Source: Rhodoferax sp. (GTDB lineage Bacteria; Pseudomonadota; Gammaproteobacteria; Burkholderiales; Burkholderiaceae_C). From it: a stretch of 64,000 nucleotides of DNA. The stretch covers positions 62,001 to 126,000 of the forward strand of contig NZ_JAUYQD010000018.1 in assembly GCF_030697375.1 (NCBI RefSeq), read 5' to 3'. The notes under the pieces were generated by a model, which was given only the letters and a program-made list of their open reading frames with translations, did not search any database and had not been told where the DNA came from. The translations under genes and the position numbers were made by a program. Of the stretch, positions 53,826 through 60,900 are shown in pieces (within the stretch, counting starts at the first letter, position 1; each line of letters starts with the position of its first letter).

Positions 53826-53955
53826 TAGTTCGGGCCATTCAAGTCGTAAACGCACGGGGCCAGAGCGCTGTGTGAACGGCTCCTGTGTGGCGGGAGCAGA
53901 CCTTGCTGGCACAGGTTTGTAGGGGCCATTGCCACCGGGGTGCATGGTTCCGCTC

Positions 53956-54141
53956 ATGTCCCCCGAACCGGGCTGCGCCCGTTTCTCCTCCTTGACTTCG
54001 CTGCACCATCCACCCCAATGGCAACGGCAGCCAGCCATGTTGGCCGACGCAGGGCGGCGTGGCGCTCAGCGCAGTGAGGTAAAGGAGGAGCCCGCAGGGC
54101 GGGGGACACGAACGGAGCTGAGTGCCACGCCGCCCTGCGTC
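53956..54141. repeat. Interleaved inverted-repeat element downstream of sdaA
   Basis: Two inverted repeats overlap in an a-b-a'-b' order. Pair 1: 53956-54004 with 54071-54109 (for example CTCCTCCTTGACTTCGCTGC at 53985-54004 against GCAGTGAGGTAAAGGAGGAG, 17 of 20 paired). Pair 2: 54046-54070 with 54117-54141 (GCAGGGCGGCGTGGCGCTCAGC-type arm, 24 of 25 paired). Both stems cannot close as simple nested hairpins at once; the transcript would form alternative structures or a pseudoknot. No protein is encoded convincingly. Confidence 0.75.
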
Positions 54142-54202
54142 TCGCGTGCCTTCTTGGGAAGGACTGTTCGCAAAACACCCAATCCCGTGCGGAATTTGGG
54201 GC

Positions 54203-54266
54203 GCTATTGCTACTGAAACAATAGCTTCCTGCGCTTATTCCACGCGGGCTACAACCTTATTTGTCA
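54203..54266 (+). repeat. Short interspersed repeat, copy 8 (beside aroQ remnant)
   Basis: GAAACAATAGCTTCCTGCGC, TTATTCCACGCGGGCTACAAC, CTTATTTGTCA. It abuts the 3' end of the aroQ remnant exactly as copy 9 abuts the intact aroQ. Confidence 0.8.
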
Positions 54267-54376
54267 TCCAAAACCTTGGCCATGTAGGCACGTTCACACA
54301 GGGCCTGCACGTCGTCCAGCGTTGGCGCGCCGTACACCTGGAGCCGAGCAGGTTGAGGCTGGGGCCGTTCAGGATC
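54256..54376 (-). pseudogene. Internally deleted aroQ remnant
   Basis: 54285-54376 matches the 5' part of the intact aroQ (55659-55760) at roughly nine of ten positions by eye with one ten-base gap: TGCACGTCGTCCAGCG, GCGCGCCGTACAC, GCCGAGCAGGTTGAGG, GGGGCCGTTCAGGATC are shared. 54256-54284 matches aroQ's 3' end including the stop. About 310 bp of the middle and the first codons are missing. It is therefore a dead duplicate, about 1.4 kb from the functional gene and in the same orientation. Confidence 0.85.
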
Positions 54377-54453
54377 CTCAAGCCTAATCATTGCATTTGT
54401 GTGTCATTTGTACTAACATAAAGTGCAATCGACCAACTGATCAAGGTGACATC

Positions 54454-54771
54454 ATGGCTTCAACGCCTGCATCTCCGACTCCATCATCGCGCGTCTCAAC
54501 TTCCGCACGTTCGGCCCGTTTGGGACTGCGTGCGACCGGAGCGCAAGAAACTATTTTGCGACGTGCGGCCGAGGTTGCTCACAAGTCATTGACCGACTTC
54601 ATCCTTGACAGTGCCTGCCAGGCGGCCGAGCAGACCTTGCTTGATCAGCGGCTTTTTATGGTGTCGGGGCAGCAGTACCAATCCCTGATGGACTTGTTGG
54701 ATCGCCCAGATCAAGATAATCCAGGACTGAAGGATCTGTTTTCACACAAGGCGCCCTGGGACATTCGATGA
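54454..54771 (+). CDS. DUF1778 (TacA-type) antitoxin
   Basis: A 105-residue antitoxin. The ribbon-helix-helix DUF1778 domain is ARLGLRATGAQETILRRAAEVAHKSLTDFILDSACQAAEQTLLDQ, followed by a C-terminal toxin-binding tail rich in Asp/Leu (MDLLDRPDQDNPGLKDLF). ATG 54454 has an AAGGTG ribosome binding site. Its stop overlaps the toxin start as ATGA, typical of antitoxin-first TA operons. It should bind and neutralise the GNAT toxin and repress the pair's promoter. The module sits between an aroQ remnant and intact aroQ. Confidence 0.9.
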   Translation: MASTPASPTPSSRVSTSARSARLGLRATGAQETILRRAAEVAHKSLTDFILDSACQAAEQTLLDQRLFMVSGQQYQSLMDLLDRPDQDNPGLKDLFSHKAPWDIR

Positions 54772-55283
54772 CCTTGTGCGCGCCGGTGCCGCTTCAAGCC
54801 GTTCACCGTCTTGACACGTTTGATTGCGGCAAACCGGCACTCAATGAGTGGCTCACGCGACACGCGCGTCAGGCTCAAGGTAGCGGCTCTGCCAAGACAT
54901 TTGTCGCGGCCGACCATGACCACGTGGCCGGGTATTTCAGTCTGACGGTTGGGCAAATCGATACGATGGACGCCCCCGAGCGCACCCGCAAAGGAATGGC
55001 TCAATATCCGGTTCCGGTGGTGATTCTGGCTCGCTTGGCGGTGTCGCGGCAAGCCCAGGGTCGCGGTATCGGAATTGGCTTGCTGCAGGATGCTATTCGA
55101 CGCACCTTGCTTATTGCCGAGCAGGCCGGTATCCGAGCCATGCTGACTCACCCGATTGACGAAGATGCGGCCCGTTTTTACAAACGGTTCGGCTTCGAGG
55201 CTTCGCCGCTACGACCAGACCAACTGCTAATGCTGCTGAAAGATACGCGCCGCTGGATCGATCTACCAACGCTATTAAAATAG
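54768..55283 (+). CDS. GNAT acetyltransferase toxin (TacT/AtaT-type)
   Basis: A 171-residue GNAT enzyme. The acetyl-CoA loop is VILARLAVSRQAQGRGIGIGLLQDAI (R/Q-x-x-G-x-G/A), preceded by FDCGKPALNEWLTRHARQAQ and VAGYFSLTVGQ, and followed by IDEDAARFYKRFGFEASPLRPDQLLMLLKD with the catalytic Tyr. Toxins of this group acetylate the amino group of charged tRNAs and block translation. It overlaps the antitoxin gene by ATGA. The last codons and the stop come from the edge of repeat copy 9, so the C-terminus (PTLLK) may have been reset when the repeat or rearrangement landed there. Confidence 0.9.
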   Translation: MTLCAPVPLQAVHRLDTFDCGKPALNEWLTRHARQAQGSGSAKTFVAADHDHVAGYFSLTVGQIDTMDAPERTRKGMAQYPVPVVILARLAVSRQAQGRGIGIGLLQDAIRRTLLIAEQAGIRAMLTHPIDEDAARFYKRFGFEASPLRPDQLLMLLKDTRRWIDLPTLLK

Positions 55284-55328
55284 TAGCTGTCTTCGCTTAT
55301 TTCACGCGGTCCAGAGGCCTATTTGGCA
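55271..55328 (+). repeat. Short interspersed repeat, copy 9 (between toxin gene and aroQ)
   Basis: GCTATTAAAATAGTAGCTG, TCTTCGCTTATTTCACGCGG, CCAGAGGCCTATTTGGCA. Its left edge supplies the toxin stop codon and its right edge the aroQ stop codon. Confidence 0.85.
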
Positions 55329-55774
55329 TCCAACATGCCGGCCAAGCCCGCCACCGCCAGCGCATAGCCATTCACCCCAAACCCCGCCATCACCGCCTTG
55401 GCGGCCGGTGAAATGTAGGAGTGGTGGCGGAAGGCTTCGCGGGCGTGCACATTGCTGATGTGCAGCTCAATCAACAGAATGCCCGTGCCCTTGATGGCGT
55501 CATGCAAGGCCACGCTGGTGTGGGTGTAGGCGCCGGCGTTCAGGATCACACCGGCCAGCGTGCCAGCCGTGTGCAGGCGGCCTGCCTCGTGCAGCCAGTC
55601 CACCAAAGTGCCTTCGTGGTTGGTCTGGCGGAAATCCATGGCAAAACCGTTGGCGGCGCAGGCGCGTTCGCACAGGGACTGCACATCGTCCAGCGTTTGC
55701 GCGCCGTACACATGAGGCTCTCGCGTGCCGAGCAGGTTGAGGTTGGGGCCGTTCAGGATCAGTGCAGTTTTCAT
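55319..55774 (-). CDS. aroQ: Type II 3-dehydroquinate dehydratase
   Basis: A 151-residue dodecameric-type enzyme of the shikimate pathway, converting 3-dehydroquinate to 3-dehydroshikimate. Motifs: ILNGPNLNLLGTREPHVYG with the catalytic Tyr, RQTNHEGTLVDWLHEA, VILNAGAYTHTSVALHDAI with catalytic Asn/Glu region, and ELHISNVHAREAFRHHSYI with the catalytic His. It lies 39 bp after an MFS gene and downstream of aroC, forming a shikimate cluster on the minus strand. The last two codons and stop lie in repeat copy 9. A truncated duplicate lies 0.9 kb beyond its 3' end. Confidence 0.97.
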   Translation of the reverse strand: MKTALILNGPNLNLLGTREPHVYGAQTLDDVQSLCERACAANGFAMDFRQTNHEGTLVDWLHEAGRLHTAGTLAGVILNAGAYTHTSVALHDAIKGTGILLIELHISNVHAREAFRHHSYISPAAKAVMAGFGVNGYALAVAGLAGMLDAK

Positions 55775-55813
55775 GTGGTGCTCTGGAAATGTTGCGTTAT
55801 TGACTCTAGCAGT

Positions 55814-57034
55814 TCAGGCGGCCACGGCGGCTTTGGGATGGCGCAGGCGCCAGACCTGGTAGGCGCAGACGGTGGCCGCCACGCTGGTACCGGCGGTGGC
55901 CCAGAAGACGCTGGCCAAACCCAGGCGCTCACTCAGCAGGCCACCTAAAAATCCGCCAATCACGCCGGGAATGCCGTAGCCAATCACCGTGTACAGCGCC
56001 TGCCCCCTGCCCCGCAGGCTGCCCGGAAAATGGTGCGACAAGAGTGCGATGCAGGCACTGTGGTGGGCGGCGAAGGTGAGCGCATGCAGCGCCTGCACCA
56101 GCACCAGCAGCCACAGCACCGAGGCAGCCGACGCGGTCACCGCCATGCGAAACACCATCACCGCCGCACACAGCACCAGCCAGCCGGACAGGCTCAGCAG
56201 GGGCAACCAGCGGCTTTGGGTAAAAAACCAGGCGATCTCCACGGTGACAGACACCGCCCACAGCAGGCCGATCATGGTCTTGCTGTAGCCCAGGGAGTCC
56301 AGGTACAGCGAGAAAAAAGTGTAGATGCCCATGTGGGACAACACATGGAAAAACATGGACGCAAACAGCCATTGCACCGTGCGCTGGCGCAGCACCGGCC
56401 AGAGGGACGCGGCCCCGGCTTCGTGCGCATGCCGCGCCTCTGGCACATTGGGCATCCGGTAGGCACACAGCAGCAGGGCCACCAAACTCAGGCTCACCAT
56501 GGCGGGGAAGCTGGCCATGCCCACCCGTTCAAACCAGGCGCCCGCCGCCAACACAGCCAGCATAAACGCCGCCGAGCCCCACAGGCGCACCCGCCCATAG
56601 CGCTTGGCATCGAAGACGCCGCCCTGGCTGACGGCGTGGGCCACGGCCGCTTCGGTCAGGGGCATCATGCCGCTGGTCTGGACACACAGCACCAGGAGCA
56701 CGAGGGTCAGCCACCCGGTCCCCAGGTTGACCCACAGGCCCAGGGACGCCAGCAATGCCAGCAGGCTGCCCCAGCGCAGCAGCGTCACCCTTTTGCCCGT
56801 GCGGTCGCTCAAAGCGCCCCAGGCGTAGGGCGCAAACATGCGGGTGGCGGCTTGCACCGAGGTCAGCAGGCTGATGGTCACCAGGCTCAGGCCTAGCCCC
56901 TTGAGCCACAGGGGCAAAAAAGGGTTAAAAAACCCGGCGTGGGCGCAATAGCTGGCCGTGAGCGCGGCAAACGGCAGGATGTGCCGCCGCTGCGCCGCCT
57001 CAGTATCGGCCGGATCAGCCAGCGTGGCGCTCAA
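55814..57034 (-). CDS. MFS transporter (HcaT/3-phenylpropionate-like group)
   Basis: A 406-residue, 12-TM major facilitator. The start is TTG 57034, overlapping the aroC stop (TTGA). The MFS loop motif is [22 protein letters not shown] between TM2 and TM3; second-half features include [19 protein letters not shown] and [26 protein letters not shown]. This pattern is that of the MFS_1-like group including HcaT and nucleoside-type permeases. Its place between aroC and aroQ hints at an aromatic or shikimate-related substrate, but this is not proven. Confidence 0.85.
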   Translation of the reverse strand: MSATLADPADTEAAQRRHILPFAALTASYCAHAGFFNPFLPLWLKGLGLSLVTISLLTSVQAATRMFAPYAWGALSDRTGKRVTLLRWGSLLALLASLGLWVNLGTGWLTLVLLVLCVQTSGMMPLTEAAVAHAVSQGGVFDAKRYGRVRLWGSAAFMLAVLAAGAWFERVGMASFPAMVSLSLVALLLCAYRMPNVPEARHAHEAGAASLWPVLRQRTVQWLFASMFFHVLSHMGIYTFFSLYLDSLGYSKTMIGLLWAVSVTVEIAWFFTQSRWLPLLSLSGWLVLCAAVMVFRMAVTASAASVLWLLVLVQALHALTFAAHHSACIALLSHHFPGSLRGRGQALYTVIGYGIPGVIGGFLGGLLSERLGLASVFWATAGTSVAATVCAYQVWRLRHPKAAVAA

Positions 57035-58125
57035 ATGTGGCCTGCAATGGGAGGGAGCGTGGTGCGCACGTCGCCGCACTGGGCGCGGTGGCGCAGGGCG
57101 TGGTCCATCACCACCAGGGCCAGCATGGCCTCGGCAATGGGGGTGGCGCGGATGCCCACGCAGGGGTCGTGGCGGCCCTTGGTCACCACCTGGCTGGGAT
57201 TACCCGCCATGTCAATGGAGTCGCGTGGCGAGAGGATGGAACTGGTGGGCTTGATGGCAATGCTCACCTCCAAATCTTGGCCCGTGGAAATGCCGCCCAG
57301 CACGCCGCCCGCGTTGTTGCTGGCAAAACCCTGGGGCGTGAGCGAGTCGCCGTGCACGGTGCCACGCTGCGCCACGCTGGCAAATCCGGCGCCAATCTCC
57401 ACGCCCTTGACGGCGTTGATGCCCATCATGGCGTAGGCAATATCGGCGTCCATCTTGTCAAACAGGGGTTCGCCCAGGCCTACGGGCACGTTGGAGGCGC
57501 TCACCCGGATGCGGGCGCCGCAGGAGTCGTGCGCCTTGCGCAGCGCTTCCATGTAGTCCTCCAGCGCCGTGACATCGGCCACCGGGGCGAAAAAGGGGTT
57601 GTGGGGTACATGGTCCCAGGACTCGAAGGCAATCGGCAGCTCGCCGATCTGCGTCATGCAGCCGCGAAACTCGGTGCCGTATTTTTCTTTGAGCCATTTT
57701 TTGGCGACTGCCCCGGCAGCCACCATGGGCGCGGTCAGCCGGGCACTGGAGCGGCCACCGCCACGGGGGTCGCGGATGCCGTATTTTTGGTAGTAGCTGT
57801 AGTCGGCATGGCCGGGGCGGAAGGTTTCCAGGATGTTGCCGTAATCCTTGGAGCGCTGGTCGGTGTTTTCGATCAGCAGGGCGATGGGGGTGCCGGTGGT
57901 TTTGCCCTGGTACACCCCGCTCAAAATCTTCACCGCATCGGGCTCGTTGCGCTGGGTGACAAACTTGGAGGTGCCGGGCCGACGCCGGTCCAGATCTCCC
58001 TGGATGTCGGCCTCGCTTAACTCCATGCCCGGAGGGCAGCCGTCAATCACGCAGCCGATGGCTGGGCCGTGGGATTCACCAAAGTTGGTGACTGCGAAAA
58101 GGTGTCCGAAGGTATTGCCGCTCAT
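57031..58125 (-). CDS. aroC: Chorismate synthase
   Basis: A 364-residue FMN-dependent enzyme making chorismate from 5-enolpyruvylshikimate-3-phosphate, the last common step of aromatic synthesis. Signature segments are [100 protein letters not shown] and the C-terminal [34 protein letters not shown]. Length and order are standard. It is flanked by a CBS-domain gene 31 bp upstream and the MFS gene downstream (overlap), and aroQ is in the same direction. Confidence 0.98.
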   Translation of the reverse strand: MSGNTFGHLFAVTNFGESHGPAIGCVIDGCPPGMELSEADIQGDLDRRRPGTSKFVTQRNEPDAVKILSGVYQGKTTGTPIALLIENTDQRSKDYGNILETFRPGHADYSYYQKYGIRDPRGGGRSSARLTAPMVAAGAVAKKWLKEKYGTEFRGCMTQIGELPIAFESWDHVPHNPFFAPVADVTALEDYMEALRKAHDSCGARIRVSASNVPVGLGEPLFDKMDADIAYAMMGINAVKGVEIGAGFASVAQRGTVHGDSLTPQGFASNNAGGVLGGISTGQDLEVSIAIKPTSSILSPRDSIDMAGNPSQVVTKGRHDPCVGIRATPIAEAMLALVVMDHALRHRAQCGDVRTTLPPIAGHI

Positions 58126-58156
58126 GGGCAGGGATTATCCCAGAGCGCAAGCCGCT

Positions 58157-58615
58157 TCAGGCGGCTGGCTGGGGCTCTTCCCCTTCAGGCCAGTCACGAA
58201 TATAGGCTTTGAGCATCTTGTTCTCAAAGTTCTGGCTGTCCACCACGGTCTTGGCCACGTCATAAAAACTGATCACGCCCATCAACAGGCTGTTGTTGAT
58301 GACGGGCATGTAGCGAGCGTGGCGTTCCAGCATCATGCGGCGCACTTCGTCCATTTCGGTTTCCATGGTGCAGATCAGCGGCCCCGAATCCATGGCACGG
58401 TACACCGTGGTGCTGCCAAAAGTCCCGCCGTTTTTGACCACCGCCTGGATGACCTCCCGAAAGGTCAGCATCCCCACCACCCGGCCGTGGGACATCACCA
58501 CCAGGGAGCCGATGTCCTTCTCTGCCATGGACTTCGCTGCGTCTGCCAAAGAGTCTTCCGGTGTGATGGTAAAAAGCGTGCCGCCCTTTACGCGCAAGAT
58601 ATCGCTAACTTTCAT
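58157..58615 (-). CDS. CBS-pair domain protein
   Basis: A 152-residue protein made of two CBS motifs: KVSDILRVKGGTLFTITPEDSLADAAKSMAEKDIGSLVVMSHGRVVGMLTFREVIQAVV and VYRAMDSGPLICTMETEMDEVRRMMLERHARYMPVINNSLLMGVISFYDVAKTVVDSQ. Such stand-alone pairs bind adenosine nucleotides and act as energy or redox sensors on partner proteins. The C-terminal tail is acidic and proline rich (WPEGEEPQPAA). It is 31 bp upstream of aroC and probably cotranscribed, suggesting a regulatory link, unproven. Confidence 0.9.
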   Translation of the reverse strand: MKVSDILRVKGGTLFTITPEDSLADAAKSMAEKDIGSLVVMSHGRVVGMLTFREVIQAVVKNGGTFGSTTVYRAMDSGPLICTMETEMDEVRRMMLERHARYMPVINNSLLMGVISFYDVAKTVVDSQNFENKMLKAYIRDWPEGEEPQPAA

Positions 58616-58717
58616 GGTGATTCCTCGTGACGCCTAGTTTGGAAATGTCAGTGAAATATAGCCCACAATCCCACGAACTTTGCTGACTTCAGCACTTTTC
58701 ACCTTCCGGAGAATCCT

Positions 58718-60025
58718 ATGCCCGGCTACGCCGACCCCAGTTTCGACACGCTCGCTTTGCACGCAGGTGCGGCCCCCGACGCCACGGGCGCCCGTGCGGT
58801 GCCCATCCACCTCACCACCTCGTTTGTTTTCGAGTCCAGCGACCATGCGGCGTCGCTGTTTAACCTGGAACGTGCGGGACATGTGTATTCGCGCATCAGC
58901 AACCCGACCAATGCGGTACTGGAGCAGCGGGTGTCGGCCCTGGAAGGCGGCATTGGCGCTATCAGCACGGCCAGCGGCCAGGCGGCGCTGCATCTGAGCA
59001 TTGCCACCCTCATGGGCTCGGGCGCCCACATCGTGGCCAGCACAGCCCTGTATGGCGGCTCGCAAAACCTGCTGCACTACACCATGCGCCGCTTTGGCAT
59101 TGAGACCACGTTTGTAAAGCCTGGCGACATCGACGGATGGCGCGCGGCGGTGCGCCCCAACACCAAACTGTTTTTCGGTGAAACCGTGGGCAACCCCGGG
59201 CTGGATGTGCTGGACATCGCCACGGTATCGGCAATAGCCCACGAGGCGGGGGTGCCGCTGCTGGTGGACTCCACCCTCACCTCACCCTGGCTGATCAAAC
59301 CGTTCGACCACGGCGCGGATCTGGTCTACCACTCGGCCACCAAGTTCCTGAGCGGCCACGGCACGGTGATTGGCGGCATTGTGGTGGACGGCGGCCGCTT
59401 CGACTGGGACCGGTCCGGCAAATTTCCCGAACTGACCGAGCCCTATGCAGGTTTTCACAACATGGTGTTCAGCGAGGAATCCACCGTGGGTGCGTTTTTG
59501 CTGCGCGCCCGACGCGAGGGTCTGCGGGACTTTGGTGCGTGCCTGAGCCCGCACTCGGCCTGGCTGATTCTGCAGGGCATTGAGACCCTGTCGCTGCGCA
59601 TGGAGCGGCACATGGGCAACACCCGCAAGGTGGTGGAGTTTCTGGCCGGCCACGAATTCGTGTCGCGCGTGGGCCATCCGCTGCTGGAAAGCCACCCCAG
59701 CCATGCACTGGCGCAAAAGCTGCTGCCACGTGGGGCCGGCTCGGTGTTCAGCTTTGACCTCAAGGGCAGCCGCACGCAAGGCAAAAAATTTGTGGAAACG
59801 CTCAAAATCTTCAGCCATCTGGCCAACGTGGGCGACTGCCGCAGCCTGGTGATTCACCCGGCCAGCACCACCCACTTCCGCATGAACGACGAGGCGTTGG
59901 CAGCCGGTGGCATTACCCAGGGCACGATTCGCCTGAGCATCGGTCTGGAAGACCCGGATGATTTGATTGACGACCTCAAACGCGCCCTCAAAGCAGCGGA
60001 AAAAGTGACAGGAGTGGCAGCATGA
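58718..60025 (+). CDS. metY: O-acetylhomoserine aminocarboxypropyltransferase (MetY type)
   Basis: A 435-residue PLP enzyme of the Cys/Met metabolism family. It forms homocysteine from O-acetyl-homoserine and sulfide (direct sulfhydrylation). Motifs: FDTLALHAGAAPDATGARAVPIHLTTSFVFES, RISNPTNAVLEQRVSALEGG, ASTALYGGSQNLLHYT, DSTLTSPWLIKPFDHGADLVYHSATKFLSGHG with the Schiff-base Lys, and LVIHPASTTHFRMNDEALAAGGITQGTIRLSIGLEDPDDLIDDL. Length favours MetY over MetZ. GGAGAATCCT precedes the ATG. Stop overlaps the alpha/beta hydrolase start (ATGA). Confidence 0.93.
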   Translation: MPGYADPSFDTLALHAGAAPDATGARAVPIHLTTSFVFESSDHAASLFNLERAGHVYSRISNPTNAVLEQRVSALEGGIGAISTASGQAALHLSIATLMGSGAHIVASTALYGGSQNLLHYTMRRFGIETTFVKPGDIDGWRAAVRPNTKLFFGETVGNPGLDVLDIATVSAIAHEAGVPLLVDSTLTSPWLIKPFDHGADLVYHSATKFLSGHGTVIGGIVVDGGRFDWDRSGKFPELTEPYAGFHNMVFSEESTVGAFLLRARREGLRDFGACLSPHSAWLILQGIETLSLRMERHMGNTRKVVEFLAGHEFVSRVGHPLLESHPSHALAQKLLPRGAGSVFSFDLKGSRTQGKKFVETLKIFSHLANVGDCRSLVIHPASTTHFRMNDEALAAGGITQGTIRLSIGLEDPDDLIDDLKRALKAAEKVTGVAA

Positions 60026-60825
60026 ACTTCACCGTCAACGGACACAGCACCTATTGCTACACCGGCGGCAAGGCGTTTGACGCCGCCAAGCCCACCATCC
60101 TCTTTATCCATGGCGTGTTGAACGACCACAGCGTGTGGATTTTGCAGACCCGCTACCTGGCCCACCACGGCTGGAACGTGCTGGCGCTGGACCTGCCCGG
60201 CCATTGCCGCAGCGCCGGCGACCCGCCCGCCACGGTGGAAGCGGCCGCCGATTTTGTGATCGCCTTGATGCAGGCCGCTGGTCTGGAAAAAGTCGTTCTG
60301 GTGGGCCACAGCTTTGGCTCCCTGATCGCGCTGGAAACCGCGGGCCGCGTGCCGGAGCGGGTAAGCCAGTTGGTGCTGGTGGGCACGGCCTTTCCCATGC
60401 CGGTCTCCCCTGCGCTGCTGGAAGCCTCGCAGCAGGAGCCCCTGCGTGCGTTGGAGATGATCAACATTTTTTCGCGCTCCACCTTGGCACCGCCCCCTTC
60501 CGCGATGGGGCCGGGCACCTGGGTTTACGGTGCGTCCATGGCCCTGGGGCGGCGCGTGCTGGCCAGCAACCCCAAGGTCAATGTGTTTCACGCCGGGTTC
60601 AAGGCCTGTGACAGCTACACCCACGGCGAAGAGGCCATGGCGCAGGTCAGCTGCCCGGTGCTGTTTGTGCTGGGTGAGGTGGACCAGATGACCCACCCCA
60701 AAGCGGCCCAAGGGCTGGTCGCCAGGGCCCGCAACGCCAAAGTGGTGGTCCTGCCGGGTGGCCACAACCAGATGAACGAGACCCCCGAGCCCATGCTGCA
60801 GGCCTTGGTAAATTTCTTGAAATAG
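60022..60825 (+). CDS. Alpha/beta hydrolase, MetX-like partner unknown
   Basis: A 267-residue alpha/beta-fold hydrolase. Nucleophile elbow GHSFGSLIALE (Ser), acid in LGEVDQMTHP (Asp) and general base in LPGGHNQMNE (His) are all present, as is the oxyanion strand FIHGVLNDHSVW. It overlaps metY by ATGA, so the two are coupled. It is too short and lacks the pattern for a homoserine acyltransferase, so a simple esterase or thioesterase role is more likely. Substrate unknown. A repeat copy begins at its stop codon. Confidence 0.85.
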   Translation: MNFTVNGHSTYCYTGGKAFDAAKPTILFIHGVLNDHSVWILQTRYLAHHGWNVLALDLPGHCRSAGDPPATVEAAADFVIALMQAAGLEKVVLVGHSFGSLIALETAGRVPERVSQLVLVGTAFPMPVSPALLEASQQEPLRALEMINIFSRSTLAPPPSAMGPGTWVYGASMALGRRVLASNPKVNVFHAGFKACDSYTHGEEAMAQVSCPVLFVLGEVDQMTHPKAAQGLVARARNAKVVVLPGGHNQMNETPEPMLQALVNFLK

Positions 60826-60866
60826 CCTTCTAGCCCGCATCAATAGTGCGTAGGCAGCTATTCTTT
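60826..60866 (-). repeat. Short interspersed repeat, copy 10 (after alpha/beta hydrolase)
   Basis: On the minus strand: GAATAGCTGCCTACGCACTA, then GATGCGGGCTAGAAGG. It starts right after the hydrolase stop and ends about 35 bp before the histidine kinase start. Confidence 0.8.
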
Positions 60867-60900
60867 CAGGAGCAACCTTGACACAGGACGCATTCCCCTC

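Larger units (their letters stand above)
53826..54453. other. 628-bp non-coding accessory region between sdaA and toxin-antitoxin genes
   Basis: No intact gene. From left to right it holds about 130 bp with no feature I can name, a block of interleaved inverted repeats (53956-54141), repeat copy 8 (54203-54266), an internally deleted aroQ remnant (54256-54376), and presumably the antitoxin promoter (54380-54440). It reads as a patch of past rearrangement. Confidence 0.7.

Noticed and set aside
60022..60825. Alpha/beta hydrolase next to metY as homoserine O-acetyltransferase MetX
   Set aside because: It is 267 residues, about 100 shorter than MetX, and lacks the MetX-type N-terminal and lid segments.
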